A stretch of 64,000 bases of DNA from Hymenobacter aranciens (GTDB lineage Bacteria; Bacteroidota; Bacteroidia; Cytophagales; Hymenobacteraceae): the NCBI RefSeq assembly GCF_030580865.1, contig NZ_JAUQSY010000008.1, positions 186,001 through 250,000 on the forward strand, in the 5' to 3' direction. Shown here piece after piece: positions 51,444 to 60,421 of the stretch; the first letter of the stretch is position 1; the number at the start of each line of letters is the position of its first letter. The notes below the pieces were generated by a model that searched no databases, was not told where the DNA came from, and was given only the letters and a program-made list of their open reading frames with translations. The position numbers and the translations under genes are program-made.

Positions 51444-52151
51444 TTACTCTCCCAGCCCCAGCGCATCCACCGCCGCCTGCACGGCCTCGGCGCGGTAGGA
51501 TGGCGCCGTCGCGGGCGCTTTCAGCAGCCGCAGCAGGCGCTGGTATTTCTGGCGGCCTTCGTGCAGCATGAGCTCCGTTACTTCGACCGGGAAGACGCCG
51601 AAAGGCTCTATTTTCTGCACGCCTACTAGGATGAAACGGTCGGCCTTTAGCGCGTCGGTGTAGAAAGCGGCCTGCCGGTCGTAGTCATACACGGTGCATT
51701 GGGAGCGGAAATGCTCGGCGTCGCGGGCAATGGTGGTTTTGAAGTCGATGATGGTGTAGGGTTGGCCGGGCACGTCCACCACCAGGTCGGCGCGCAGCTT
51801 GCAGAGCGTGTCGGTTTCGGGCTCGGTGAAGAGGCAGCTGGGCTCGGGCGTGCCTTGCTCCAGCATTTCGGCCAGCTGGGAGTTCATTTTCACGCCATCC
51901 ACGAGCCACCATATCAAGGTGTCGTTGAGGCCGGGCTGGCCGGGCACGTAGGTATCGGGCTCCAGCAAAGCGGTATGGAAGGCGGTGCCAAACTCCAGAG
52001 CGCCGTTGCTGGGGCTGGTTTGGGGGCGCGGCGGGCGGCCGTCGAGGGCATCACGCAGGCGCGAGAGGTCGGAGTTGGCCACGGCGGGCAGGGCGCGGTA
52101 GGTATCGTAATCGAGGCGCAGTAAATCGGGGCGGCGGAAGAGTTCGGGCAT
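51444..52151 (-). CDS. PD-(D/E)XK nuclease-like protein
   Basis: A 235-residue protein resembling the exodeoxyribonuclease VIII/RecE-like PD-(D/E)XK group. It has ALEFGTAFHTALLEP near residue 50 (the Glu/His helix), CKLRADLVVDV (the Asp), and YTIIDFKTT (D-x-K), which together form the metal-binding catalytic centre. Such proteins are often phage recombination nucleases, but no phage genes lie nearby; it is bordered by host genes. Confidence 0.78.
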   Translation of the reverse strand: MPELFRRPDLLRLDYDTYRALPAVANSDLSRLRDALDGRPPRPQTSPSNGALEFGTAFHTALLEPDTYVPGQPGLNDTLIWWLVDGVKMNSQLAEMLEQGTPEPSCLFTEPETDTLCKLRADLVVDVPGQPYTIIDFKTTIARDAEHFRSQCTVYDYDRQAAFYTDALKADRFILVGVQKIEPFGVFPVEVTELMLHEGRQKYQRLLRLLKAPATAPSYRAEAVQAAVDALGLGE

Positions 52152-52294
52152 GAATAGCTAACAGCAAACGGGAGGCAATGGGTCCAGAACGTGTAACGCG
52201 AAACTCGGTTTCCGCGCCGGGCGCAACGAGTTTCGACGCCCCTTTATCACGGCGCTCATTTCAGAAACCGCGTCACACGTTCTACCTTCACCCC

Positions 52295-53011
52295 ATGACT
52301 CCCGAAGAATACCAGGCTGCCGTCGAGCTGCGGGCGTGGCAGCAGCGCATGCAGCGCCGTCCGTCCTACTTTGGCCGCCTCACCCGCCGCCTGCAGCAGC
52401 GCATCAACGGCCTCATTCCCGAGCGCATTCACCAGGCTATTACGGTTGTCATCAAGCAGATGGTGCGCGGCGTGCTGTTCGGCTCCACCTATACCACCCG
52501 GCGCCCACTGCTCGATGTAAGTTTCCCCGAGCGCGAAGCCGCGGTACGCATCCGCATCCGCTACTACCAAACTACTGCGGCTACCGAGGGTGCTCTTACC
52601 GGCGCGGCCGGCTTTTTCGTCGGCTTGGCCGACTTTCCCCTGCTGCTGGCCCTCAAGCTCAAGTTACTCTTCGACATCGCTGCCCTCTACGGCCACGACG
52701 TGAAGGACTACACCGAGCGCCTCTACCTGCTGCACGTGCTGCAGCTGACCTTCTCCAGCCAGCACAACCGCAACAAAGTGTACCGCCGCCTGGCCAACTG
52801 GGAGGCCTACCGCCAAACCCTTCCACCCGAGGCCGTCGACTTCAACTGGCGCACCTTCCAGCAGGAATACCGCGACTACATCGACCTCGCCAAGCTGGCC
52901 CAGCTACTGCCCGTTATCGGCGCCGCCGTAGGCGCCGTGGCCAACTACAAGCTCATCGAGCAGCTCGGCGAAACGGCCATAAACTGCTACCGAATGCGGA
53001 AGGAGTTATGA
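52295..53011 (+). CDS. EcsC-family protein
   Basis: A 238-residue protein; ATG 52295 (MTPEEYQAAVELRAW) fits the family. It matches EcsC, named for Bacillus Ecs where its role remains unclear. Features are TEGALTGAAGFFVGLADFPLLLALKLKLLFDIAALYG, a hydrophobic central stretch, and a C-terminal AKLAQLLPVIGAAVGAVANYKLIE. Peripheral membrane association is likely. Its last codons (KEL, stop) lie in the 53000-53081 palindrome. Confidence 0.82.
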   Translation: MTPEEYQAAVELRAWQQRMQRRPSYFGRLTRRLQQRINGLIPERIHQAITVVIKQMVRGVLFGSTYTTRRPLLDVSFPEREAAVRIRIRYYQTTAATEGALTGAAGFFVGLADFPLLLALKLKLLFDIAALYGHDVKDYTERLYLLHVLQLTFSSQHNRNKVYRRLANWEAYRQTLPPEAVDFNWRTFQQEYRDYIDLAKLAQLLPVIGAAVGAVANYKLIEQLGETAINCYRMRKEL

Positions 53012-53081
53012 GTTAAGAATTTTGAGTTATGGGTTAAAAAAAGAAAACTCATAACTCAAAATTCTTAACTCATAACTCCTT
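53000..53081. repeat. Perfect 32-bp inverted repeat covering both stop codons
   Basis: Arms 53000-53031 and 53050-53081 are exact reverse complements (AAGGAGTTATGAGTTAAG...), with an 18-nt A-rich spacer. Each arm encodes the last residues KEL and the TGA stop of one of two convergent genes. It will fold into a long hairpin in either transcript and probably ends both. Confidence 0.85.
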
Positions 53082-53765
53082 TTGGTATTGGTAGAAAATC
53101 CCAGTATCGAAAGCCGTCCACCAACTGGCTTTCTGGCCGCAGTATTTCAGGGCGTTATTCGCCCAGGTATTGCAGGTATAGAGAAAGCTATACACGCGCC
53201 GCGCCTCATAAAACGAGTCATCGGGTCCGTAGCTGTGGCCCGGAATCCACTGAATGTTGCCCTCGGCATCATGGTCGAAGCTGTCTTTGATGTAGGCGAT
53301 GAGCCGCCGGTAATCAGCTGGACTGATGGTGATTTTGATGCACTTTTCTCCTTCCTCCATCTCGTGATAGAAGGTAGTGTGCATCGCTGATGAACTCAGG
53401 AAAAATGCTGCCTCGAAGGCCGTGCTGGGTTTGAGTTCAGCCCAGGTGGGCGTGTCGAGGTAAAAGCCCTTGTCGCCCCAGCCGAAGGCCAGGTAGCGCA
53501 TGGTCGGGTCGTTCGACTGCGTATTCTCCAGCTTGATTTCCTTGCTCCAATCAATTATTTCATTGCGAACAGGCGTCACAATGTCGGTGTGGGCACCATT
53601 GGAAAGGATGTAAATATCAATCCCTTCAGCTACGTCGGGGCTGGTTTTAGGCACGGTGAGGCGCGACAGCACAAACGAGACGCCCAGGTAAGCCGCCACG
53701 GTGCCAGCCACGGCGCCCAGGGTGTAGCCGGCCACTTTGGCCGTTGTTTTCAGAGTAGAATGCAT
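53070..53765 (-). CDS. TIGR02117/DUF2459-like membrane-anchored protein
   Basis: A 231-residue protein with an N-terminal membrane anchor (~residues 10-34). It then matches the TIGR02117/DUF2459 family: DIYILSNGAHTDIVTPV, LAFGWGDKGFYLDTPTW, FSSSAMHTTFYHEMEEGE-like segments, and YTCNTWANNALKYCG with a conserved Cys near the C terminus. The family is sometimes found near urease genes, but no urease is here. Function unknown; the conserved His, Cys and Asn suggest a papain-like (NlpC/P60-like) fold. Confidence 0.8.
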   Translation of the reverse strand: MHSTLKTTAKVAGYTLGAVAGTVAAYLGVSFVLSRLTVPKTSPDVAEGIDIYILSNGAHTDIVTPVRNEIIDWSKEIKLENTQSNDPTMRYLAFGWGDKGFYLDTPTWAELKPSTAFEAAFFLSSSAMHTTFYHEMEEGEKCIKITISPADYRRLIAYIKDSFDHDAEGNIQWIPGHSYGPDDSFYEARRVYSFLYTCNTWANNALKYCGQKASWWTAFDTGIFYQYQKEL

Positions 53766-54000
53766 AAGCCGGGAAGAGAAGGCAGACGCAAAGGTCGGCC
53801 TTCGGGCGCAGTCTGGCTGCTAACGTCATCCACCACGGCCGGCTTTTTTGCACAATTACCGAGTCGTAGCCATCGTTCAGCCAGCAAATCAGATTAATGG
53901 CCCATTAAAATTGCACTCTTCGGAACTAAGCGCTAATATTGAATGATTACCGAGGCCCGTGCCCCGGCACTCGTTCTTCCCGCCCCTATCTCCGACCCGA

Positions 54001-54867
54001 ATGGCTTCCCACCCCACCCGTCCCCGCCGGAAATTTACCCGCACCGCAGGCCTGCTGGCTTTGTTGCCCACCACGCTGGCGGCCCGCGCCCAGTCATTGC
54101 CGGCTGATACGCTCCGGCTTAGCCCGGCCGTCGCCATCCACCCGCCGGCCGACAGCCTTGTGGTCCCGCGCTGCCGCCTCAGCCGCGTCTGGCATTGCCC
54201 GGCGGTGCGCATGGCGCTGCCGCCGGTCGCCTTCATCACCGCGGGCGCCCTCACCACCCGCAAAGTGGGGATGCTGGATACCGATGAAGAACTGCGCGAC
54301 GAGCTACAGGAACACGTGCCCGAGCCCAACACCCGCATCGATGACCAGCTCCGCTACGTGCCGGCGTATGCCAGCCTGGGACTAAGCGTGCTAGGTGTCA
54401 AGGGTAAGCATAGCACTATCGGGCAGGGCGTGCTCATGGGCATGAGCTACATCGTGACGAACACCATTGTCACTCAGCTCAAAAACGCTACTCAGGTCGA
54501 GCGTCCCGATGGTTCAAACTATCATTCCTTTCCTAGCCAGCACACTGCTATGGCCTTTGCCACAGCTACTTTGCTGCACAAGGAATACGGCCACCGCAGT
54601 ATCTGGTACAGCGTGGCGGGCTACTCGGTGGCGACCGGCGTAGCCACCCTGCGCCTGGTGAAAAACAACCATTGGCTGTCCGACGTCATGGCTGGCGCCG
54701 GCGTGGGCATTGCCTCCACGCATCTGGTGTACCTCACCTATCCGCTGTTGGAGCGGGCGGTGCAAAAAATACTACCGCGCCGCCAGCCCGCTACCGCCAC
54801 CCGCACCCTCATACTGCCCTACTACGCGGCCGGAACCGTGGGCGCCAGCATCGTGCTGGTGCGGTAA
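54001..54867 (+). CDS. PAP2-family phosphatase
   Basis: A 288-residue exported membrane protein; ATG 54001 gives a signal-like start (RTAGLLALLPTTLAARAQ). It carries the type 2 phosphatidic acid phosphatase motifs: KNATQVERPDG (KxxxxxxRP), SFPSQHTA (PSGH-like, with Gln for Gly) and LRLVKNNHWLSDVMAG (SRxxxxxHxxxD, degenerate at its Arg). Likely substrates are undecaprenyl diphosphate or phosphatidylglycerol phosphate at the periplasmic face. Confidence 0.83.
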   Translation: MASHPTRPRRKFTRTAGLLALLPTTLAARAQSLPADTLRLSPAVAIHPPADSLVVPRCRLSRVWHCPAVRMALPPVAFITAGALTTRKVGMLDTDEELRDELQEHVPEPNTRIDDQLRYVPAYASLGLSVLGVKGKHSTIGQGVLMGMSYIVTNTIVTQLKNATQVERPDGSNYHSFPSQHTAMAFATATLLHKEYGHRSIWYSVAGYSVATGVATLRLVKNNHWLSDVMAGAGVGIASTHLVYLTYPLLERAVQKILPRRQPATATRTLILPYYAAGTVGASIVLVR

Positions 54868-54890
54868 GTGACGTAGCAGTTCAATTCCAA

Positions 54891-54930
54891 CGCGCTACTG
54901 CAGACCATCGGTTGGGTCTGCGGTAGCGCG
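54891..54930 (+). terminator. Rho-independent terminator
   Basis: Stem CGCGCTACTGCAGACC with GGTCTGCGGTAGCGCG (one mismatch), followed by TTTTTG. The rest of 54868-55257 is the leader and promoter region of the pigment operon. Confidence 0.82.
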
Positions 54931-55123
54931 TTTTTGTTTACTCGCCTTGCATAGATTTTACAGCCAAATACTTACCAATTATTGAAAACAAAGTGGAGTC
55001 ACGAAGAATATTGCTATTGAAGGGGTGTTGAGCCTGCCATAGCTAGCTGCGAAGCCATTGCAGCCAAGGGGGGCAAGTCCTCAGGTCTGGCCGAAAACGC
55101 TTCCTTTTTCGCCAGAATATTGG

Positions 55124-55131
55124 TACTTTTG
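55124..55131 (+). promoter_or_regulatory. Candidate -7 promoter element of the pigment operon
   Basis: TACTTTTG matches the Bacteroidota TAnnTTTG box, about 130 bp before the ammonia-lyase start. A T-rich stretch ~20 bp upstream could serve as the -33 region. Confidence 0.5.
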
Positions 55132-55257
55132 CAACCTTACAGTTATGCTAATGAAAGGGAGAAATGGATTTTACAGTCCTCTCTCTTATTCCCTGAGGCC
55201 AATCCCGCCTGCCGATAACAGCCTGATTAGCAAAAATCAATCCGCCTTATCCTTCTT

Positions 55258-56868
55258 ATGCTCAACGGCTCCTCTTCTGCCTCCCATGCTTCCGGCTTCC
55301 GTCTGGTCCCGGCAGTAGCGGCGCCCGAGCTGGCAGTAGGCCACGAGCCCCTGACGCTGGCCGACTTCCAGGCCATTCTGCAGCACAACCGGCCTATTGT
55401 GCTGGCTCCGGAAGCCTTAGCGCGGGTTGAGCGCAGCTTTCAGTTTCTCAAGGACTTCGCCAAGGGCAAGCTTATCTACGGCATCAATACGGGCTTCGGC
55501 CCGATGGCCCAGTACAAGATTGCCGACGACGACCTCAACCAGCTGCAGTACAATCTTATCCGCAGCCACTGCAGCGGCTTGGGCAACCTGCTGCCGCCGC
55601 TCGAAACCAAGGCCTTGATGGTGAGCCGCCTCTGCAGCCTGCTGCGGGGCTACTCCGGCATCCACCCCGAACTGGTGCAGCTGCTGCGCGAGCTCATCAA
55701 CCGCAGCATCCTCCCCTGCATCTACGAGCACGGCGGCGTCGGCGCCAGCGGCGACCTAGTGCAGCTGGCCCATCTGGCCCTGGCGCTCATCGGCGAAGGC
55801 GAAGTGCTCTACCACGGCACTATCACGCCCGCCGCCGAGGCCTTGCGGCAAGAGGGCCTTACGCCCCTCACCATCCACTACCGCGAGGGCCTAGCACTGC
55901 TCAACGGCACCTCGGCCATGACGGGTATTGCCGTAGTTAATCTACTAAAAGCGAAACGGCTAATCAGCTGGTCGCTGGCTCTCACTGCCACCATCAACCA
56001 GCTGGTCGAAGCCTACGACGATGCCGTGTCACACGAGTTGAACTCGGTGAAGCTGCACACCGGCCAGCAGCAAATAGCCGCCGCCCTTCGCCAACTCAAC
56101 GTGGGGTCCGCGCTGGTACGCAAGCGTGAGCAGGTGCTCTACAAAGAAGAAAACTTAGGCGCTGACTTCCTGCAGGATAAGGTCCAGGAATACTATTCCT
56201 TGCGCTGCGTACCGCAGATTCTGGGGCCCGTACAGGACGCCTTGGCGCAAGCCGAACTGGTGGTGCTCAACGAGGTGCATTCTGTCAACGACAACCCCAT
56301 CATCGACGCCGAGAATGCCAACGTCTATCACGGCGGCAATTTCCACGGCGACTACGTAGCCTTCGAGATGGACAAGCTCAAAACGGCCATCACCAAGCTA
56401 GCCATGCTCGCCGAGCGCCAGCTCAATTACCTGCTGAACGACAAGCTAAACCAGAAGCTACCGCCGTTCATCAACCTTGGTAAGCTGGGCTTTAATTTCG
56501 GGATGCAGGGGCTGCAGTTCACCGCCACCTCCACGGTTGCCGAGTGCCAGGCGCTGTCCACGCCAATGTACGTGCACAGCATCCCCAATAACAATGACAA
56601 CCAGGATGTTGTCAGCATGGGTACCAACGCCGCCGTTATTGCCCGCAAGGTGGTTGATAATGCGGCCGAAGTGCTGGCCATTCATGCCACCGCCGTGATG
56701 CAGGCCGTTGACTACCTCCAGGTGTCGGCGCGCCTGTCGCCGGCCTGCCAGGCAGTGTATCAGCAGGTTCGGGCAGTTATGCCAGCGGTTGTCGAAGACT
56801 TTCCGCCTTTTTACAAGCTCCGCGCCGTAGTTTCGTTAATCAATACTAACGACCTGGCTGTTCTCTAG
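55258..56868 (+). CDS. Aromatic amino acid ammonia-lyase (HAL/PAL/TAL family)
   Basis: A 536-residue MIO enzyme. The Ala-Ser-Gly that cyclises to the MIO group is A163-S164-G165 (GGVGASGDLVQLAH). Other family motifs are YGINTGFGP (74-82), LLNGTSAM, and SIPNNNDNQDVVSMG. In flexirubin and related clusters this enzyme deaminates tyrosine to 4-coumarate, the polyene starter. The selectivity dyad reads S103-H104, which is more typical of histidine ammonia-lyases. First gene of a tightly packed operon; gene context favours tyrosine. Confidence 0.88.
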   Translation: MLNGSSSASHASGFRLVPAVAAPELAVGHEPLTLADFQAILQHNRPIVLAPEALARVERSFQFLKDFAKGKLIYGINTGFGPMAQYKIADDDLNQLQYNLIRSHCSGLGNLLPPLETKALMVSRLCSLLRGYSGIHPELVQLLRELINRSILPCIYEHGGVGASGDLVQLAHLALALIGEGEVLYHGTITPAAEALRQEGLTPLTIHYREGLALLNGTSAMTGIAVVNLLKAKRLISWSLALTATINQLVEAYDDAVSHELNSVKLHTGQQQIAAALRQLNVGSALVRKREQVLYKEENLGADFLQDKVQEYYSLRCVPQILGPVQDALAQAELVVLNEVHSVNDNPIIDAENANVYHGGNFHGDYVAFEMDKLKTAITKLAMLAERQLNYLLNDKLNQKLPPFINLGKLGFNFGMQGLQFTATSTVAECQALSTPMYVHSIPNNNDNQDVVSMGTNAAVIARKVVDNAAEVLAIHATAVMQAVDYLQVSARLSPACQAVYQQVRAVMPAVVEDFPPFYKLRAVVSLINTNDLAVL

Positions 56869-56889
56869 AGCAGTCCTGCCATCCACACC

Positions 56890-57618
56890 GTGAAATACGC
56901 CCTGATTACCGGAGGTTCGAGAGGTATTGGTCGCGCCGCAGCCATCAAGCTGGCGCAGATGCAGTACCATATCCTTCTCAACTTCAAGTCGAACCAGCAG
57001 GAAGCCTTAGTAACTCAGGCGGCGGTGGAGCAGCACGGCGTCACTTGCGAGCTCCTGCCCTTCGACGTAGCCAGCAAGGCTCAGGTGGACGAGGTACTGG
57101 GCGGCTGGCTGGAGCATAACAAGGAGAAAAAGATTGAGGTGCTGGTGAATAACGCCGGCATCCGGGAAGACAACCTCTTCATCTGGATGACCGACACCCA
57201 GTGGTCGAACGTCATCTCGACCAGCCTCGACTCATTTTTCTACGTTACCAAGCACATTATCAATGGTATGCTTGCGGCTAAATTTGGCCGCGTCATCAAT
57301 ATCGTGTCATTGTCGGGCCTCAAAGGCTTGCCGGGCCAGACCAATTACTCGGCGGCCAAAGCGGGCGTTATCGGCGCTACCAAGGCGCTGGCGCAGGAGG
57401 TAGCGCGTCGCGGCATCACGGTCAACGCCATTGCCCCGGGCTTTATTAAAACCGACATGACCAGTGACTTAAAGGAGAATGAGCTGGTAAATATGATTCC
57501 CATGCGCCGCTTCGGCCAGCCCGAGGAAGTGGCTGAGGCCATCGGTTTCTTCGCCTCCCCGGCCAGCTCCTACATCACCGGCGAAGTGCTTTCCATCAAC
57601 GGCGGCCTGTATTCTTAA
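56890..57618 (+). CDS. 3-oxoacyl-ACP reductase (FabG-like)
   Basis: A 242-residue SDR with a GTG start (MKYALITGG). Cofactor motif TGGSRGIGRA, NNAGI, and the catalytic Ser with YSAAK. Lacks extensions, as usual for FabG. In the pigment pathway it would reduce the 3-keto group after each condensation. 15 bp before the ketosynthase. Confidence 0.93.
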   Translation: MKYALITGGSRGIGRAAAIKLAQMQYHILLNFKSNQQEALVTQAAVEQHGVTCELLPFDVASKAQVDEVLGGWLEHNKEKKIEVLVNNAGIREDNLFIWMTDTQWSNVISTSLDSFFYVTKHIINGMLAAKFGRVINIVSLSGLKGLPGQTNYSAAKAGVIGATKALAQEVARRGITVNAIAPGFIKTDMTSDLKENELVNMIPMRRFGQPEEVAEAIGFFASPASSYITGEVLSINGGLYS

Positions 57619-57633
57619 CCTCGACCACAGCTT

Positions 57634-58860
57634 ATGAACAGAGTTGTTATCACGGGATTAGGCATTTACTCCTGCATCGGCACCAGCCTCGACGAGGTGC
57701 GGCAGTCCCTGTACGAGGGCCGCTCCGGCATCATCGTCGACCAGGAGCGCAAGGACTTCGGCTACCGCTCCGGCCTCACCGGTATGGTAGCGCGGCCGGC
57801 CCTCAAGGGTGTGCTCGACCGCCGCGCCCGCATCAACCTGCCCGAGCAGGGCGAATATGCCTACATGTCGACCGCCGAGGCCATGCGCACGGCGGGCATC
57901 GACGCCGACTACTTCAAAGATAATGAGGTCGGTATAATTTACGGCAACGACAGTTCGGCCCAGCCAGTCATCGAAGCTACCGACATTATTCGGGCGAAAA
58001 AAGACACGACGCTACTCGGTTCCGGCTCCATTTTTCAGACCATGAACTCGACGGTGACCATGAACCTAGCCACCATCTTCCCGCTCAAGGGTATCAACCT
58101 GACGCTGAGCGCGGCCTGCGCCAGCGGCTCGCATTCCATCGGAATGGGCTACCTCATGATTAAGAGCGGCTTGCAGGAAATGGTGATTTGTGGCGGGGCC
58201 CAGGAAATCAACAAGTACGCCATGGGCAACTTCGATGCCTTGTCGGCCTTTTCCATCCTCGAAAGCGAGCCCGGCAAAGCCTCCCGGCCCTTCGACCGCG
58301 ACCGCGACGGCCTCGTGCCCAGCGGCGGCGCGGCCACGGTCATCATCGAAAGCCTGGAGTCGGCGCAGCGGCGCGGGGCCACCATTCTGGGTGAAATCGT
58401 GGGCTACGGCTTCTCGTCCAACGGCGCCCACATCTCCAACCCAACGGTGGAAGGACCGGTGCGGGCACTCAGCAAGTCATTGGTGGACTCAGGCTTACGC
58501 GCTGCCGACATCGACTACATCAATGCTCACGCCACCTCCACGCCGGCCGGCGACGCCAGCGAAGCCCGCGCCATTCACGAGCTGTTTGGCGACCACCATA
58601 CGCCCGTCAGCTCCACCAAGTCCATGACCGGCCACGAGTGCTGGATGGCCGGTGCCAGCGAAATCGTGTACTCGATGCTTATGATGCAGGAGGGTTTTGT
58701 AGCCCCCAATATTAACTTTGAGAACCCCGACGAAGACTCGGCACGGCTGAATATCGTAGGTAAAACCCTCGATAAGCGCATCGATACCTTCCTTTCTAAT
58801 TCCTTCGGCTTCGGAGGAACCAACTCATCCCTTATTGTTACGAAATGGAAACCGAACTAA
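57634..58860 (+). CDS. Beta-ketoacyl-ACP synthase, FabF-like
   Basis: A 408-residue ketosynthase with active-site Cys in SAACASGSHSIG, first His in NAHATSTPAGD and second in KSMTGHECWMAGASE (the residues after GH differ from the usual GH..GA.G). Condenses the coumaroyl or growing polyene chain with malonyl-ACP. It overlaps the ACP gene by 16 bp. Confidence 0.92.
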   Translation: MNRVVITGLGIYSCIGTSLDEVRQSLYEGRSGIIVDQERKDFGYRSGLTGMVARPALKGVLDRRARINLPEQGEYAYMSTAEAMRTAGIDADYFKDNEVGIIYGNDSSAQPVIEATDIIRAKKDTTLLGSGSIFQTMNSTVTMNLATIFPLKGINLTLSAACASGSHSIGMGYLMIKSGLQEMVICGGAQEINKYAMGNFDALSAFSILESEPGKASRPFDRDRDGLVPSGGAATVIIESLESAQRRGATILGEIVGYGFSSNGAHISNPTVEGPVRALSKSLVDSGLRAADIDYINAHATSTPAGDASEARAIHELFGDHHTPVSSTKSMTGHECWMAGASEIVYSMLMMQEGFVAPNINFENPDEDSARLNIVGKTLDKRIDTFLSNSFGFGGTNSSLIVTKWKPN

Positions 58861-59114
58861 AAACCAAAGCCGAGATTATCAGCAACATCAATGAGTTTCT
58901 GGCCGAGGAGTTTGAGGTGGATGTTGCAGATATCACGCCCGAGGCTAACCTCAACGAAACACTGCAGCTGGATAGCCTCGACTATATCGACCTGGTAGTA
59001 ATGATTGAGAGTAACTTCGGTTTCAAAGTGAAAGCGGAGGATTTTCCCGGAATCAAGACGTTTCAGGATTTTTACGGCTACATTATTTCGAAAACAGGCG
59101 CCAAGGATGAGTAA
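58845..59114 (+). CDS. Acyl carrier protein 1
   Basis: An 89-residue ACP with the phosphopantetheine Ser in QLDSLDYIDLV. Carries the polyene intermediates. Overlaps the ketosynthase upstream and the acyltransferase downstream. Confidence 0.93.
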   Translation: METELKTKAEIISNINEFLAEEFEVDVADITPEANLNETLQLDSLDYIDLVVMIESNFGFKVKAEDFPGIKTFQDFYGYIISKTGAKDE

Positions 59115-59985
59115 ATGGCAGGGGAAATCCCAAACCAATGTTACTGGCTATAAGATTTTTGCGTTTTTCATCCGGCATTTTGGTATTCGCGCGGCATACA
59201 CTCTGCTGGTTTTCGTTGCTTTCTATTACTTCGCTTTTTCCTGGAAAAGCTCCCAGCCTATTCTGAGCTTTTACCGGCAGCGGCTGGGTTTTTCGACTGG
59301 CCGCGCCTACTGGTACCTCTACCGGAATTATTTCTGCTTTGGTCAGACGCTGATTGACAAATTTGTTGTTTTATCTGGTCAGGTCAAGGCATTTACGTTT
59401 GAATTTGATGGTGAGCACCACCTGCGGCAGATAGCGCGGGAGGGCAAGGGTGCCATTCTGCTCAGCGCTCATGCGGGCAATTGGGAGGTGGCCGGGCAGT
59501 TGTTTTCGCACATCGATGTGCCGCTCAACATCGTGATGTACGACGGTGAAGAGGCCAATATCAAGCAGTACCTGGAGGGCGCTGCCAACCGCAACTTCAA
59601 GGTCATTTTCGTTAAAAATGACCTTTCGCACATTTTCAAAATCAACGAAGCACTATTGGCCAACGAAATAGTGTGCATGCACGCCGACCGATTTTTGCCT
59701 GGTAATAAGACCATTACAGCTGATTTTTTGGGAGCGTCGGCCGCTTTTCCCGAGGGACCGTTCATCATGGCCCTGAAATTTCGTGTACCCGTAGCCTACG
59801 TTCACGCGTTTAAGGAAACGGCCACGCACTACCATTTATATTCTACCCCACCTAAGCACTTCAATTCCAGAGAGCATCGCGTGCAGGACATCGTCACCGA
59901 CTACGTCGCGAACCTGGAAACCCGCGTGCGCCGCTACCCCGAACAGTGGTTTAACTACTACGATTTCTGGCACACTTCCTCATGA
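59107..59985 (+). CDS. Lipid A acyltransferase-like (LpxL/HtrB family) protein
   Basis: A 292-residue protein with one N-terminal membrane helix (~30-45) and the LPLAT motif in LLSAHAGNWEVAGQ (catalytic His and acidic relay). PFIMALKFRVPVAYVHAF is typical of the family. In aryl-polyene and flexirubin clusters such an enzyme is thought to attach the polyene to a lipid or diacylglycerol-like anchor in the membrane. Overlaps ACP by 8 bp and the dehydratase by ATGA. Confidence 0.88.
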   Translation: MSKWQGKSQTNVTGYKIFAFFIRHFGIRAAYTLLVFVAFYYFAFSWKSSQPILSFYRQRLGFSTGRAYWYLYRNYFCFGQTLIDKFVVLSGQVKAFTFEFDGEHHLRQIAREGKGAILLSAHAGNWEVAGQLFSHIDVPLNIVMYDGEEANIKQYLEGAANRNFKVIFVKNDLSHIFKINEALLANEIVCMHADRFLPGNKTITADFLGASAAFPEGPFIMALKFRVPVAYVHAFKETATHYHLYSTPPKHFNSREHRVQDIVTDYVANLETRVRRYPEQWFNYYDFWHTSS

Positions 59986-60401
59986 TAGCCGAAGGCCCCG
60001 CTCTTGCCCAGCTCCTCCCCCAACGCCCTCCATTTGTGATGATTGGCCAGCTCGAATCTGCCACTGAAGGGTGTACTGTGAGCCGCTATCAGGTCAGCGC
60101 GGCCTCCGTCCTGTTTGCCGATGGGGTGTTCACTGAAGCGGGCCTCATCGAAAATATTGCCCAGACGGCCGCCGCTGGCGTTGGCTTCAGCTACCAGCAG
60201 CAGCAAAAGCCTGCGCCCATCGGCTACATTGCGGCTGTAAAAGACCTTCGCATTCACAAGTTGCCCGCTGAAGGCACCGAGTTGACTACTGAAGTGGTCG
60301 TAAAAAACCAGGTGCTGGATTTTACCATTATCCAGGGCCTGGTCAGGGCGGGCGATACGACGCTGGCCGAATGCGAAATGCGGATTTTTGTCAAAGAATA
60401 G
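59982..60401 (+). CDS. Hotdog dehydratase (ApeP/FabZ-like)
   Basis: A 139-residue hotdog protein (LLPQRPPFVMIGQLES, then FTEAGLIENIAQTAAAGVGF). The E-x2-x-AQ-type helix is present; the usual catalytic His before it is not obvious (VLFADGVF), as in other aryl-polyene dehydratases of this type. It would dehydrate the 3-hydroxyacyl-ACP to give the conjugated double bonds. Confidence 0.85.
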   Translation: MIAEGPALAQLLPQRPPFVMIGQLESATEGCTVSRYQVSAASVLFADGVFTEAGLIENIAQTAAAGVGFSYQQQQKPAPIGYIAAVKDLRIHKLPAEGTELTTEVVVKNQVLDFTIIQGLVRAGDTTLAECEMRIFVKE

Positions 60402-60421
60402 CTCTTCCTACTTTCTCTTTT

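Noticed and set aside
52178..52294. N-terminal extension of the EcsC protein
   Set aside because: The extra 39 residues are unlike the family and precede the well-matching ATG at 52295.
55058..55318. 86-codon ORF upstream of the ammonia-lyase
   Set aside because: No protein-like pattern; it spans the presumed promoter and overlaps the lyase start in another frame.
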